Below, piece by piece: positions 18,686 through 27,675 of a stretch of DNA of 64,000 nt. Source of the stretch: Bacteroidia bacterium (GTDB lineage Bacteria; Bacteroidota; Bacteroidia; UKL13-3); assembly GCA_021740845.1 (NCBI GenBank), contig JAIOYZ010000016.1:1-64000 (forward strand), given 5' to 3'. Made by a program: the position numbers and the translations under genes. The notes beneath the pieces were generated by a model. The model searched no databases. It saw only the letters and a list, made by a program, of their open reading frames with translations, and was not told where the DNA came from. Numbering within the stretch: the first letter of the stretch is position 1; every line of letters starts with the position of its first letter.

Positions 18686-21600
18686 ATGAATAAAAGTAGC
18701 CATTTATTAAGAAAAACCTTCCTAGCTCTGGTGGTGCTTTCAATAGCATATACTGGCTTTGCCAAGGAGAATATTGGTTTGCAAAAGAAGAGCACATCTC
18801 CATCCCTTTTAAAAATGGGAGCAGGATGTGCAGCTGCAACTCAACAAAAGGATTTGGATTTGAACAATGTTCGAACCACTATCCTAAATGGAGGAGATAT
18901 GTGGTGGAATTTACAAAATGCCCGTTATGAAATTCCTAAAGTAGAATCTGGAACTACATCAAAACATTCTCTGTTTTCTGGTGCTCTCTGGATTGGCGGT
19001 ATAACTCAAGGAAATTTGAGAATTGCTGCTCAAACTTATCGCCAAAGTGGTAATGATTATTATCCTGGAGCATTGGCGGTAGATGGTTCTGCCTCTATTT
19101 CCGCAACTCGTTGTAAATACTACGACAAAATCTGGAAAATCACTCTTGAGGAAATTGAACAGTTTTCTGCGGATCAACTAAAATGGAATGAGCCAATTGA
19201 AGCAATTTCTACATGGCCAGGTAATGGAGATAATGCATCTCTTGAAGCTGAAATGTTAGCTCCTTTCTTTGATAATAACAATAATGGAAAATACGAATAC
19301 TCTGATGGTGATTATCCTTCTTTCGATTATAATGTTTCAAGCAATATACCAGATATGATGTTGTTTACCATTTATAATGATAAAGGTAATATTCACTCAG
19401 AAACTGAAGGTATTCCAATTGGTTTAGAATTGCATACTCAAAGTTTTGCATACTCTACTAGTGATGAAATAAACAACATGACCTTTTATAGAACAACTAT
19501 TTTCAATCGTAGTTCTGAAACTATTGATAGCTGTATTTTTGGTCAATGGGTAGATGCCGATTTAGGAAATTACGCAGATGATTATGTAGAGTGTGATGTA
19601 AAACGTAACTTGGGTATTTGCTATAATGGAGATGATAACGATGAAGGTATTTTGGGTTATGGTTTGAACCCACCAAGCGTTGGTGTAAACTTCTTTGAAG
19701 GTCCAAGAAGAATTATTGGAACAGATACAACAGAAATTGGATTGTCTAAATTTGTATATTATAATAATGACTTTTCAGTAACTGGTAATCCTTCCCGCCC
19801 TGAACATTATTGGAACTACTTAAATGGCCGTTGGAAAGATGGATTAAGTATTACCTATGGTGGTAATGGCCGTGGTGGAACAGATACAGCTTCGTATATG
19901 TTTGCAGGAAAAACAGATCCTGCAGGAAGAGCAGATTGGACAGAGAGAATTGCAGGAAATAACCCTGGCGACCGTAGGTTCTTACAAACTGCTGGTACAT
20001 TTAGCTTGTTGCCAGGTGCGGTTAATAGAGTTACTGTTGCTGTTGTTTGGGCTAGAGCTACTACTGGTGGTGCAACAGGATCTTTTAACTTATTAAAAGA
20101 TGCATCAGATAAAGCGTATGTTTTATACAAAAATAACTTCAATATTGTTGATGGTCCTCGCGTTCCTAATCTTGATATCGTTGAATTAGACAGAGAGATT
20201 ATTCTTAATATAACCAATTATAAAGTTACTGAAGCCTACTCTGATTCTTCAGCAGGTTTATGTGCTGATAAGACTAAATATAAATTCCAAGGCTACCAAA
20301 TTTTCCAATTAAAGAAAAATGCAACTCCTAGTGATTTGTATAATACAGAGGAGGCTCGTTTAGTTGCACAATGCGATATACAAGATGGAAGTGCATTAAT
20401 AGTAAACACTGTTAGTGATGCAGATTTAGGACAGGTTAAGAAAATAATGGTAAATGGAGAAGATAAAGGTGTAAGCCATAGTTTTAGAATTACTAAGGAT
20501 GCCTTTTCTACTTTAGCAGATCCAACCATTGTAAACTTCCAAAGTTATTATTACTTATTAGTAGCTTATTCAAGTGCAACTAATTGTGTTACTGATGCAA
20601 CTCAATATTTAGCTGGTAGAAAAATGGTGGACGGTTCAGGTTTAAAAGTTTGGACAGGTATTCCTCACAAACCAACACCACACACCCAAGGCACTGAATT
20701 AAATGCCGTTTATGGAGATGGTCCAATTATTTCTAAAATTGAAGGTATCGGTAATGGAGGAAATGCATTAATTTTAACTCAGGAAACTATTGATAAAGCT
20801 TTATTATCTCCTTATTTCGTTCCAGCTCCTTCATATGACAAGAATTTTGGTCCAGTTATGGTTAAAGTTATCAATCCATTTAAATTACCAAAAGGGAACT
20901 TCCAATTGAGTATAATTGATCCAACAAATTCAACTCTAAAGGCTGATAGTTTAAATAGCGATTCTTCATTCTGGATTTTGAAAAATTTAGAAACTGAAGA
21001 GATTTATTTAGGCGAAACAACTATTGGTAACCATAACGAACAAGTTTTTGCAGATTTAGGTTTAAGTATCACTGTTTCTCAAGTTGGTGCTCCTGGAAAC
21101 CCAGATGATCCAAATGATGACACTAATGGATTTTTATCTGCTACCATTGAATTTGGAAATCCTACGAACCAGTGGTTGGTTGGTGTAGCAGATGAGATGA
21201 TTCCATTGGTTCCTTTCAATTGGATTAGAGCTGGAAATACTGGTACACCTGGTTTTGGTGATCCATATCAACATGATTTCGCAGATGGACCTTCTGGTGG
21301 TAAGCGTCCGATTGACCCAAGAAGACAATACAATAAAATTTTAAATGGTACTTGGGCTCCTTATTCTTTAGCTGCAAGAGCAATTTCTCCACAACCAACT
21401 TTTGGTCCAGCTTGGGCAGCAACTGGAGGGTATTCTTCAGATAACCCGCTTTCAGATTTGAAGAGTGTAGTGGTAGTAATTACTTCAGATAAAACCAAAT
21501 GGAGTAGATGTGTTGTAATTGAATCTGGTGAAAATCCTGCAACTACAATTGGAGGTGCTGCTAAAATGAATCGCAGAAAGTCGCCATCAGTAGGTAAGGA

Positions 21601-22522
21601 TGGTAAGCCAGATGGTACTGGTTCGGGTATGAGTTGGTTCCCTGGTTATGCAATTAACAAGGAAACTGGCGAGAGATTAAACATCATGTTTGCTGAAGAT
21701 TCTTCTCTACCTTTAGAAAATGGAACAGATATGATTTGGAATCCAACCTCAAGTTATTTTAAAAATACAGCTGGTGGTCAGGATATAACATTTGGCGGTA
21801 AACACCATATTTATATAATGGGTTCTAAAAACTTTAGGACTACTTCAACTGGCCCAGTTTTATACAAAGGACCTAGATATGATGAAGGAGCTAGTTACAA
21901 TAACTTATTTACCCAAATTGAGAATGGTACAAATGCCATATTAAACAAACGGTATATCTATTCACAAGCCTTATGGGTAACAATACCAGTAGTTAGCCCT
22001 AAAACTAACTTAGGAGATTTAACTACCACTGGTGCTATTCCATGTGAAGTGAAGATTAATATCAACGTAAAACGTCCTTATGCTTCATTGCATACCTCTG
22101 CTGTTGATACACCTCAAAATGATTTCACTCCAGTTTACCAGTTTTCAACTGATGGAATTGCTCCAACTACTTCAACCAAAGAATTAGGTAAAACGGCTTT
22201 AGATATGGTTTCAGTAACACCTAATCCGTATTATGCCTATTCTGGTTATGAGGATCCAGGAAATCAATTAGATGCTAAAGTTAAAATTATAAACTTACCT
22301 ACTAAATGTGTAGTTTCAATTTATACTCAAGGTGGTTTCTTGGTAAGAAGAATCAAGAAAGATGATAATTCCAAAACCTATATTGATTGGAATTTGAAGA
22401 ACGACGCTTCTGTGCCTATTTCAAGTGGTGTTTATTTGATTCATATTTATGCCGATGGTATTGGTGAAAGAGTTATTAAATGGTTTGGCGTTATTCGTCC
22501 AGCGGATTTTGACACTTTCTAA
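18686..22522 (+). CDS. Large secreted protein with probable T9SS C-terminal domain
   Basis: The track starts at 18635 inside the preceding gene. ATG 18686 (MNKSSHLLRKTFLALVVL) opens a clean signal peptide and gives 1,278 aa, starting 34 bases after the receptor stop. The mature protein begins with GGDMWWNLQNARYEIPK and LFSGALWIGG, a family I recognise as long Bacteroidota 'sorting-domain' proteins of unknown function. The last 95 residues (VSVTPNPYYAYSGY ... SGVYLIHIYADGIGERVIKWFGVIRP) have the NPY-to-GVYL layout of a T9SS sorting domain, with an unusual tail after it. The flanking PorV/PorQ-like gene supports T9SS export. Confidence 0.75.
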   Translation: MNKSSHLLRKTFLALVVLSIAYTGFAKENIGLQKKSTSPSLLKMGAGCAAATQQKDLDLNNVRTTILNGGDMWWNLQNARYEIPKVESGTTSKHSLFSGALWIGGITQGNLRIAAQTYRQSGNDYYPGALAVDGSASISATRCKYYDKIWKITLEEIEQFSADQLKWNEPIEAISTWPGNGDNASLEAEMLAPFFDNNNNGKYEYSDGDYPSFDYNVSSNIPDMMLFTIYNDKGNIHSETEGIPIGLELHTQSFAYSTSDEINNMTFYRTTIFNRSSETIDSCIFGQWVDADLGNYADDYVECDVKRNLGICYNGDDNDEGILGYGLNPPSVGVNFFEGPRRIIGTDTTEIGLSKFVYYNNDFSVTGNPSRPEHYWNYLNGRWKDGLSITYGGNGRGGTDTASYMFAGKTDPAGRADWTERIAGNNPGDRRFLQTAGTFSLLPGAVNRVTVAVVWARATTGGATGSFNLLKDASDKAYVLYKNNFNIVDGPRVPNLDIVELDREIILNITNYKVTEAYSDSSAGLCADKTKYKFQGYQIFQLKKNATPSDLYNTEEARLVAQCDIQDGSALIVNTVSDADLGQVKKIMVNGEDKGVSHSFRITKDAFSTLADPTIVNFQSYYYLLVAYSSATNCVTDATQYLAGRKMVDGSGLKVWTGIPHKPTPHTQGTELNAVYGDGPIISKIEGIGNGGNALILTQETIDKALLSPYFVPAPSYDKNFGPVMVKVINPFKLPKGNFQLSIIDPTNSTLKADSLNSDSSFWILKNLETEEIYLGETTIGNHNEQVFADLGLSITVSQVGAPGNPDDPNDDTNGFLSATIEFGNPTNQWLVGVADEMIPLVPFNWIRAGNTGTPGFGDPYQHDFADGPSGGKRPIDPRRQYNKILNGTWAPYSLAARAISPQPTFGPAWAATGGYSSDNPLSDLKSVVVVITSDKTKWSRCVVIESGENPATTIGGAAKMNRRKSPSVGKDGKPDGTGSGMSWFPGYAINKETGERLNIMFAEDSSLPLENGTDMIWNPTSSYFKNTAGGQDITFGGKHHIYIMGSKNFRTTSTGPVLYKGPRYDEGASYNNLFTQIENGTNAILNKRYIYSQALWVTIPVVSPKTNLGDLTTTGAIPCEVKININVKRPYASLHTSAVDTPQNDFTPVYQFSTDGIAPTTSTKELGKTALDMVSVTPNPYYAYSGYEDPGNQLDAKVKIINLPTKCVVSIYTQGGFLVRRIKKDDNSKTYIDWNLKNDASVPISSGVYLIHIYADGIGERVIKWFGVIRPADFDTF
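19661..19670 (+). repeat. GGTTTGAACC site
   Basis: Exact copy encoding YGLNP in the large secreted protein. Flanks TAT-site-CAC. Confidence 0.85.
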
Positions 22523-22561
22523 TTCGAAATCAAGATTTCTAAATTGCTAATAAATTGTAAA

Positions 22562-23692
22562 ATGAAGAGATATATTATAAAATTCGGGGTTTTAGGTTTG
22601 TTGCTTAGCAGCAGCACTGTTTTTGCAGGTAACCCTGATCGTTCGGGTGGTGCGGGTGCAACTCAACTCACCGTTAATCCATATGCTAGGAGTTCTGGCT
22701 ATGGAGGAACAAATACTGCATCTGTTAGAGGTATAGAATCCTTCAACCTAAATATTGCAGGTTTAGCTTATACAGAAAAAACTGAAGTTGTTTTTTCTAG
22801 AATGAGCTACCTTCAAGGTGCGGGTGTTAATATTAATAATTTTGGTATTGCTCAAGCTTTGGGCGAAAATGGTGACGGTGGTGTTTTGGGTTTAGGCTTT
22901 GCCTCTTGGGATTTTGGCACTATTCCTATTACAACTTATGATAATCCAGACGGTACCTTGCCAACTTTTAGTCCGCAAGTGCTTAATATTGGCGCTTCTT
23001 ACTCTAAAAAGTTTTCCAATAGTATTACAGGTGGATTCTTACTTAGATTAATTTCTGAAGGTATTCAAGATGTTAAAGCTACTGGTGTTGCCTTTGATTT
23101 TGGTGTTCAATACCAAACAGCCTTGAATCCAAAGAAGGCTGGTCATAAAATTAAAAATGAGGATTTTAGATTGGGTATCTCTATGAGAAATATCGGTGCC
23201 GATTTAAAATACACTGGTGATGGACTTTCTTTCCGCTCTATCAATTCTCAAACAGGTGCAGATAGAAAGGCATATTTTGCTGCTGATAAGTTCAATTTGC
23301 CAACATTAGTTAATATTGGTTTAGCTTACGATTTAAGATTGGATAAAAATGAAAATACATATTTCCATCGCTTAACTCCAACATTCAATTTTAATTACAA
23401 CGCTTTCCAATCTAATGTTTATGGATTTGGTGCTGAGTATGCTTATAAAGAAACAGCAATGTTAAGAGTTGCTTACAACTATATTGGCGACGAACAACCT
23501 TTCCAAAAAGATCAAATAAATCCTTTGTATCAAAGCCCTATCTATGGTTTTTGGGCAGGAGCTACATTTCAAGTGCCAATTTCTAAAAGTGGTACCGCAA
23601 TGGCAATCGATTATTCTTATGCACCAACTAGAATCTTCAATGGTATTCATACACTTGGTCTAAGACTTACAATCGGAGGAAAAAAGGGATAA
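22562..23692 (+). CDS. PorV/PorQ-family outer-membrane protein
   Basis: The track begins at a TTG (22544); ATG 22562 (MKRYIIKFGVLGLL) gives the expected signal peptide, ending near FAG. The mature protein starts GGAGATQLTVNPYARSSGYGGTNTASVRGIESFNLNIAGLAY, the hallmark opening of PorV/PorQ/UPF0164 14-strand barrels. It ends as a barrel (LGLRLTIGGKKG). PorV shuttles T9SS cargo from the translocon to the attachment complex, and PorQ acts at the sortase; which role applies here is not visible. It follows the T9SS-like cargo gene by 39 bases and precedes a strong terminator, so it closes the receptor-cargo-PorV operon. Confidence 0.85.
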   Translation: MKRYIIKFGVLGLLLSSSTVFAGNPDRSGGAGATQLTVNPYARSSGYGGTNTASVRGIESFNLNIAGLAYTEKTEVVFSRMSYLQGAGVNINNFGIAQALGENGDGGVLGLGFASWDFGTIPITTYDNPDGTLPTFSPQVLNIGASYSKKFSNSITGGFLLRLISEGIQDVKATGVAFDFGVQYQTALNPKKAGHKIKNEDFRLGISMRNIGADLKYTGDGLSFRSINSQTGADRKAYFAADKFNLPTLVNIGLAYDLRLDKNENTYFHRLTPTFNFNYNAFQSNVYGFGAEYAYKETAMLRVAYNYIGDEQPFQKDQINPLYQSPIYGFWAGATFQVPISKSGTAMAIDYSYAPTRIFNGIHTLGLRLTIGGKKG

Positions 23693-23718
23693 TAATTTTA
23701 CTATATTCGCATTGAACC

Positions 23719-23754
23719 AAAGAAACGTTCCACCTAAGTGTGGAACGTTTCTTT
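23719..23754 (+). terminator. Intrinsic terminator after the PorV-like gene
   Basis: AAAGAAACGTTCCAC and GTGGAACGTTTCTTT form a perfect 15-bp stem with a six-base loop, followed by a T-rich run. Confidence 0.93.
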
Positions 23755-23783
23755 TATTTTAAACCATTAAAGAAAGTTGATTT

Positions 23784-24257
23784 ATGGCCGAAATAAATTA
23801 TTTAACTCAAGAAGGATTGGAGAAAATGAAGGCTGAATTGTATGACCTAAAATACGTTCAAAGACCTTTTCTAAGTAAGCAAATTGCAGACGCACGTGAT
23901 AAGGGCGATTTAAGTGAGAATGCAGAATACCATGCAGCTAAAGAAGACCAAGGATTGCTAGAAGCAAAGATTTCTAAAATGGAGAATTTACTTTCTATTT
24001 CTAGAATCATTGACGAAAGTAAATTATCTACAGATAAGGTTATGATGCTAACTAAGGTTAGAGTATTAAACCACAACTCTAAAAAAGAGATTTGGTATAC
24101 TTTGGTTAATGAAAAGGAAGCTGATTTGAAAACAGGAAAAATTTCATTTAAATCACCAATTGGTATTGGTTTAATGAATAAAAAAATTGGGGATATTAGT
24201 GAAGTAGTTGTTCCTGCAGGAACCATTAAATTAGAGATTTTAGAAATTACTTTATAA
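23784..24257 (+). CDS. greA: Transcription elongation factor GreA
   Basis: GreA rescues backtracked RNA polymerase by stimulating transcript cleavage. The N-terminal coiled coil has the tip motif DLSENAEYHAAKEDQ with the acidic residues that enter the secondary channel, and the C-terminal FKBP-like domain ends in VPAGTIKLEILEI. Its length of 157 aa is standard. The HIT-family gene starts 2 bases after its stop. Confidence 0.95.
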   Translation: MAEINYLTQEGLEKMKAELYDLKYVQRPFLSKQIADARDKGDLSENAEYHAAKEDQGLLEAKISKMENLLSISRIIDESKLSTDKVMMLTKVRVLNHNSKKEIWYTLVNEKEADLKTGKISFKSPIGIGLMNKKIGDISEVVVPAGTIKLEILEITL

Positions 24258-24259
24258 TA

Positions 24260-24661
24260 ATGGCAAGCATATTTACAAAAATAGTAAATGGCGAAATCCC
24301 TTGTTATAAGGTTGCCGAAACGAATGATTTCTTAGCTTTTTTGGATATTCGCCCTTTAACAAAAGGTCATACATTAGTTATTCCTAAAAAAGAAGTCGAC
24401 AATATCTTTGATTTGGATCAAACCGAATTTGCAGGATTGCATTTGTTTTCTCAATTGGTGGCAAAGGCAATACAAAGAAAAATAAATTGTGTTCGCGTGG
24501 GTGTGGTGGTAATGGGTTTAGAGGTGCCTCATGCGCACATACACCTCATTCCTTTTAATCAAATGGAGGAAATGAATTTTTTCAATCCCAAACTAAATCT
24601 CACTTCTGAAGAAATGGCCAGTATTGCTACCTTAATTCAAGAAGGATTAACCGAATTATAA
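24260..24661 (+). CDS. HIT-family nucleotide hydrolase
   Basis: This is a histidine-triad protein of the Hint/HinT type: TKIVNGEIPCYKV at the N-terminus, GHTLVIPKK in the middle and the triad HAHIHL near residue 93. Relatives hydrolyse adenosine phosphoramidates or dinucleotide polyphosphates. It is coupled to greA with a 2-base gap. Its stop overlaps the ruvC stop on the opposite strand by 6 bases. Confidence 0.92.
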   Translation: MASIFTKIVNGEIPCYKVAETNDFLAFLDIRPLTKGHTLVIPKKEVDNIFDLDQTEFAGLHLFSQLVAKAIQRKINCVRVGVVVMGLEVPHAHIHLIPFNQMEEMNFFNPKLNLTSEEMASIATLIQEGLTEL

Positions 24662-25264
24662 CTTTTTAAGCTTGCTCGGATTTTGAGCAACAAAAGCCTC
24701 CCAAGTGGAGGCTTTTTTCTTGGCCGGGATTTTACTTTTTGTTGTGCTTGCTGGTATGCTTGCCAAAAGTGTGTTTTGCATAAAATGACAATAGGCAGCA
24801 GCCAATCCATCCGTTGCATCAAAATACTGATTGTCGTACTCAAATTTGAGTTGCTTTTGCAATAGAGACGCAACTTGCTCTTTGCTGGCATTTCCGTTGC
24901 CTGTAATCGATTGTTTTATCTTTTTGGGCGCATATTCTACAACACTCAATTCTCTGCTCATTGCTGCAGCAATTGCAACACCTTGCGCTCTGCCCAATTT
25001 GAGCATACTTTGCACATTCTTTCCAAAAAAAGGAGCCTCAATTGCTAATTCATCTGGATGGTATTCATCAATAAGGCCAACGGTACGCTCAAAAATCTTT
25101 TTTAATTTCATTGCGTAGTCATCGTACTTGTCTAATTTTAAAACGCCTAGGGTCAACACAACTGCCTTTTTACCTGTGGTATGCAAAACGCCATAACCCA
25201 TAACTGTTGTTCCTGGGTCAATGCCTAAAATTACTCTTTCCTTAATTACTATGCCTTTGCTCAA
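24656..25264 (-). CDS. ruvC: Crossover junction endodeoxyribonuclease RuvC
   Basis: RuvC resolves Holliday junctions during homologous recombination, acting with RuvAB. The catalytic acidic residues lie in ILGIDPGTTVMGYGV, LAIEAPFFGKN and FDATDGLAAAYCH. The C-terminus is longer than in E. coli (202 aa), with a Lys/Ser-rich tail. The convergent HIT gene overlaps its last 6 bases, and that gene's terminator lies within the ruvC tail codons. Confidence 0.95.
   Translation of the reverse strand: MSKGIVIKERVILGIDPGTTVMGYGVLHTTGKKAVVLTLGVLKLDKYDDYAMKLKKIFERTVGLIDEYHPDELAIEAPFFGKNVQSMLKLGRAQGVAIAAAMSRELSVVEYAPKKIKQSITGNGNASKEQVASLLQKQLKFEYDNQYFDATDGLAAAYCHFMQNTLLASIPASTTKSKIPAKKKASTWEAFVAQNPSKLKKL
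24694..24714 (+). terminator. Intrinsic terminator embedded in the ruvC coding end
   Basis: AAGCCTCC-CAAGT-GGAGGCTT is followed by TTTTCTT on the plus strand, 33 bases after the HIT gene stop. It is also coding sequence for ruvC residues near KKASTWEAF. Confidence 0.85.
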
Positions 25265-25326
25265 AATCTGATTTGGTTTAGGGAGTTTGTATGCCTTATT
25301 TTGTCAAACTTAGTTAATACCAACAA

Positions 25327-26271
25327 TTGTTTCAAAAAAACACATACCAAAAGCTTATTCAATTTACAAAAATTGCTTTAATACTGATTCTTACCACCTT
25401 TGTTTTCTACAAATTAGTGTATGCATATCATTATGATAATTTATTTGCACAATTTGAATTAAGAGAGCATTTGGGTTCACCCTTTTTAATAATTGCAACC
25501 CTATTGTTAGTGGTTTTTAATTGGGGTATAGAATCTATAAAGTGGAGAATTCTAATAAATCGGTTTGAACCAATCTCGCTGAATACTGCAATTAAAGCGG
25601 TTTTGAGTGGAGTTACCTTGAGCATAATTACTCCTAATCAACTTGGTGATTTTGCAGGACGGGTAATTCACCTAGAAGTGCTAAATAAAATTAAAGGGAC
25701 TTTGGTTACAGTTATTGGTCATACCGCTCAAGTTTTGGTAACTCTTTTCTTTGGTTTTTTTGCCTTGGCTTATTTTAGTAGCCATTTTTACCATGAAGAT
25801 TTTTGGATTCCTTTTGCGGCAGTTTTATTGCCCATTTTGGTTTTTTTGTATATCAATCTTACAGGTTTATATAATTGGATGAACCGATTTTCGTGGGTTC
25901 GTAAATTTGAAAAATATATTGAGGTTTTTGGCGCTTATTCTAAAATGGAATTGGCCAAAATATTAGCCTTATCTATTTTGAGATACTTGGTATTCTTGTT
26001 TCAATACTATCTTTTGTTGAAATACTTTCAGGTTCAAATTAGCATACTACCGGCTTTGGCTTGCATAGTGGCTACGTTTTGTGTTCAATCTATGGTGCCT
26101 TCCTTTTTGTTATTAGAAATTGGTTTAAGAGGGGCAAGTGCCTTGGCATTTTTTACCTTATTCTCGGTTCAACCCGAAAATATTTTATTGGCCGCTTATA
26201 GCCTTTGGATTATTAATATGTTAATACCAGCACTTTTTGGTATGTACTTTATTTACCGTGTAAAATCATGA
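25327..26271 (+). CDS. Flippase-like integral membrane protein (LPG synthase TM family)
   Basis: About eight membrane helices; the conserved internal segment with LSGVTLSIITPNQLGDFAGRVIHLE fits the UPF0104 / lysyl-phosphatidylglycerol-synthase transmembrane family (PF03706). The synthetase domain is absent, so aminoacyl transfer is unlikely and a lipid or lipid-linked-sugar flippase role is more plausible (inference). The start is a TTG, forced by an in-frame TAA at 25315. The last codons overlap the glycosyltransferase start (ATGA), which supports a joint role in envelope glycan or glycolipid assembly. Confidence 0.75.
   Translation: MFQKNTYQKLIQFTKIALILILTTFVFYKLVYAYHYDNLFAQFELREHLGSPFLIIATLLLVVFNWGIESIKWRILINRFEPISLNTAIKAVLSGVTLSIITPNQLGDFAGRVIHLEVLNKIKGTLVTVIGHTAQVLVTLFFGFFALAYFSSHFYHEDFWIPFAAVLLPILVFLYINLTGLYNWMNRFSWVRKFEKYIEVFGAYSKMELAKILALSILRYLVFLFQYYLLLKYFQVQISILPALACIVATFCVQSMVPSFLLLEIGLRGASALAFFTLFSVQPENILLAAYSLWIINMLIPALFGMYFIYRVKS
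25562..25571 (+). repeat. GGTTTGAACC site
   Basis: Exact copy encoding NRFEPI, with flanks ATC-site-AAT. Confidence 0.85.
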
Positions 26272-27401
26272 TAAGCTGGGAATATATTTGCCTCTTTTTA
26301 GCTATTGGATATGCCTTGCTTATTCTAATTTATTTTGTTGGCTGGTTACTAATTCGTGAGCGCAAGAAATTGGTTCAAACCGAACCCAAAAACAAGTTTA
26401 CAATTTTGATACCTGCCAGAAATGAGGCGGAACAAATTGGAGCCTGTTTAAACGATATCCTCAAGCAAAATTACCCTCCAAATTTATTTGAAATAGTTGT
26501 AATTAACGACCATTCAACGGATACCACTGAGGCTATAATTAGGGAGTGGATGGGTAAAGAAAATGGTGCAGGAATAAGATTGATTAACTCTAGCGAAATG
26601 CAGGTTAATGGTAAGAAAGAAAGCATTTCTATGGCAATTGAATTGGCCAATAATCCATATATTATTTTAACGGACGCCGACTGCACTAGAGGGAAAAATT
26701 GGTTGCAAAGTATTGACTCTTACTTGCAGGAAAAATCTGTAAAAATGCTCTATGCTCCAGTTTGTTTTGGTGCTAATAATGTATTTGAAAAAATTCAATC
26801 ATTGGAGTTTGCTGGCTTGGTTGGAATAGGAGGGGCAGCCATTCGATTGAAAAATCCCAATATGTGTAGCGCTGCCAATTTAATTTTTACTAAAGAGGCG
26901 TTTTTGTCTGTAAATGGGTATCAAGATAATGCACATATTGCTAGTGGCGACGATGAGTTTTTGCTGCATAAAATATTTAAGAAATTTCCCAATGAGGTCT
27001 TCTTTTTAAAAGACAAAGAAGCTATTGTTTATACTTCGCCTAATGCCTCTGTAGAGCAATTGTCACAACAACGCAGGCGCTGGGTTTCTAAGAGTACAAA
27101 ATACGAGGAACGCTATATTACTGCTATTTTAGTGGGTGCTTATTTTTATAATTTAAGCATGTTGCTCAATTTTGTTTTAGGGTTCTTTATGCCAGGCCTT
27201 TTCTTTATTCTAGGCATTCAATTAGGAATTAAAATTCTAGTAGAAGGAATGTTTTTATTTTCCGTTCTGAGTTTCTTTGAACAAAGAAAATTAATATTTT
27301 TAATCTTGTTGGCAGAACCTTTTCACATATTATATGTCATAATAATTGGCATTTGGGCCAATACACAAACTTATACTTGGAAGGAGAGAGAATTGAAATG
27401 A
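26268..27401 (+). CDS. Membrane glycosyltransferase, family 2
   Basis: An N-terminal membrane helix (about 5-28) is followed by a GT-A domain: FTILIPARNEAEQIGACL, VINDHSTDTT, the DxD-like LTDADC and the QQRRRW motif near residue 265 that marks processive GT2 enzymes. Two or three helices close the protein. It probably transfers sugar from a nucleotide donor to a lipid or growing glycan at the inner membrane; the substrate is not deducible. It overlaps its neighbours on both sides by ATGA junctions. Confidence 0.88.
   Translation: MISWEYICLFLAIGYALLILIYFVGWLLIRERKKLVQTEPKNKFTILIPARNEAEQIGACLNDILKQNYPPNLFEIVVINDHSTDTTEAIIREWMGKENGAGIRLINSSEMQVNGKKESISMAIELANNPYIILTDADCTRGKNWLQSIDSYLQEKSVKMLYAPVCFGANNVFEKIQSLEFAGLVGIGGAAIRLKNPNMCSAANLIFTKEAFLSVNGYQDNAHIASGDDEFLLHKIFKKFPNEVFFLKDKEAIVYTSPNASVEQLSQQRRRWVSKSTKYEERYITAILVGAYFYNLSMLLNFVLGFFMPGLFFILGIQLGIKILVEGMFLFSVLSFFEQRKLIFLILLAEPFHILYVIIIGIWANTQTYTWKERELK
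26372..26381 (-). repeat. GGTTTGAACC site
   Basis: Exact copy opposite to the glycosyltransferase strand, encoding VQTEP. Flanks TTC-site-AAT, the commonest context. Confidence 0.85.
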
Positions 27402-27673
27402 TACCTGAATTAGACGATATAGAATTTGAAATATTAAACTGCTTGTATTTTGTAGAGCCCTTTGAAAAAATACTTGAAGAAGTTGATTTTCCAGCCAATG
27501 TAGTTGCCGATGTTTTAAAGACATTAATTCATAAGAAAATGGTGGTGGCCATGTTTTGGGACGAGAAAATACAAGACTACAAACGCAGTTTTATTTACGA
27601 TTCGGACAATATGAATTCTTATAGCTATTTGGCTACTAAGGAAGGTTTGTTGGCGCACAATTCTAGAGGATAA
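27398..27673 (+). CDS. Small conserved-looking protein, possible winged-helix fold
   Basis: The track starts at 27353 inside the glycosyltransferase gene. ATG 27398 gives a neat ATGA overlap and a 91-aa protein, MIPELDDIEFEILNCLYFVEPFEKIL. The helical pattern 'eilncLyFvepfekileevdfpanvVadvLktLihkkmVvam' followed by a hairpin-like segment resembles a small winged helix. I do not recognise a named family. It sits between a glycosyltransferase and recO, 2 bases before the latter. Confidence 0.7.
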   Translation: MIPELDDIEFEILNCLYFVEPFEKILEEVDFPANVVADVLKTLIHKKMVVAMFWDEKIQDYKRSFIYDSDNMNSYSYLATKEGLLAHNSRG

Positions 27674-27675
27674 GC

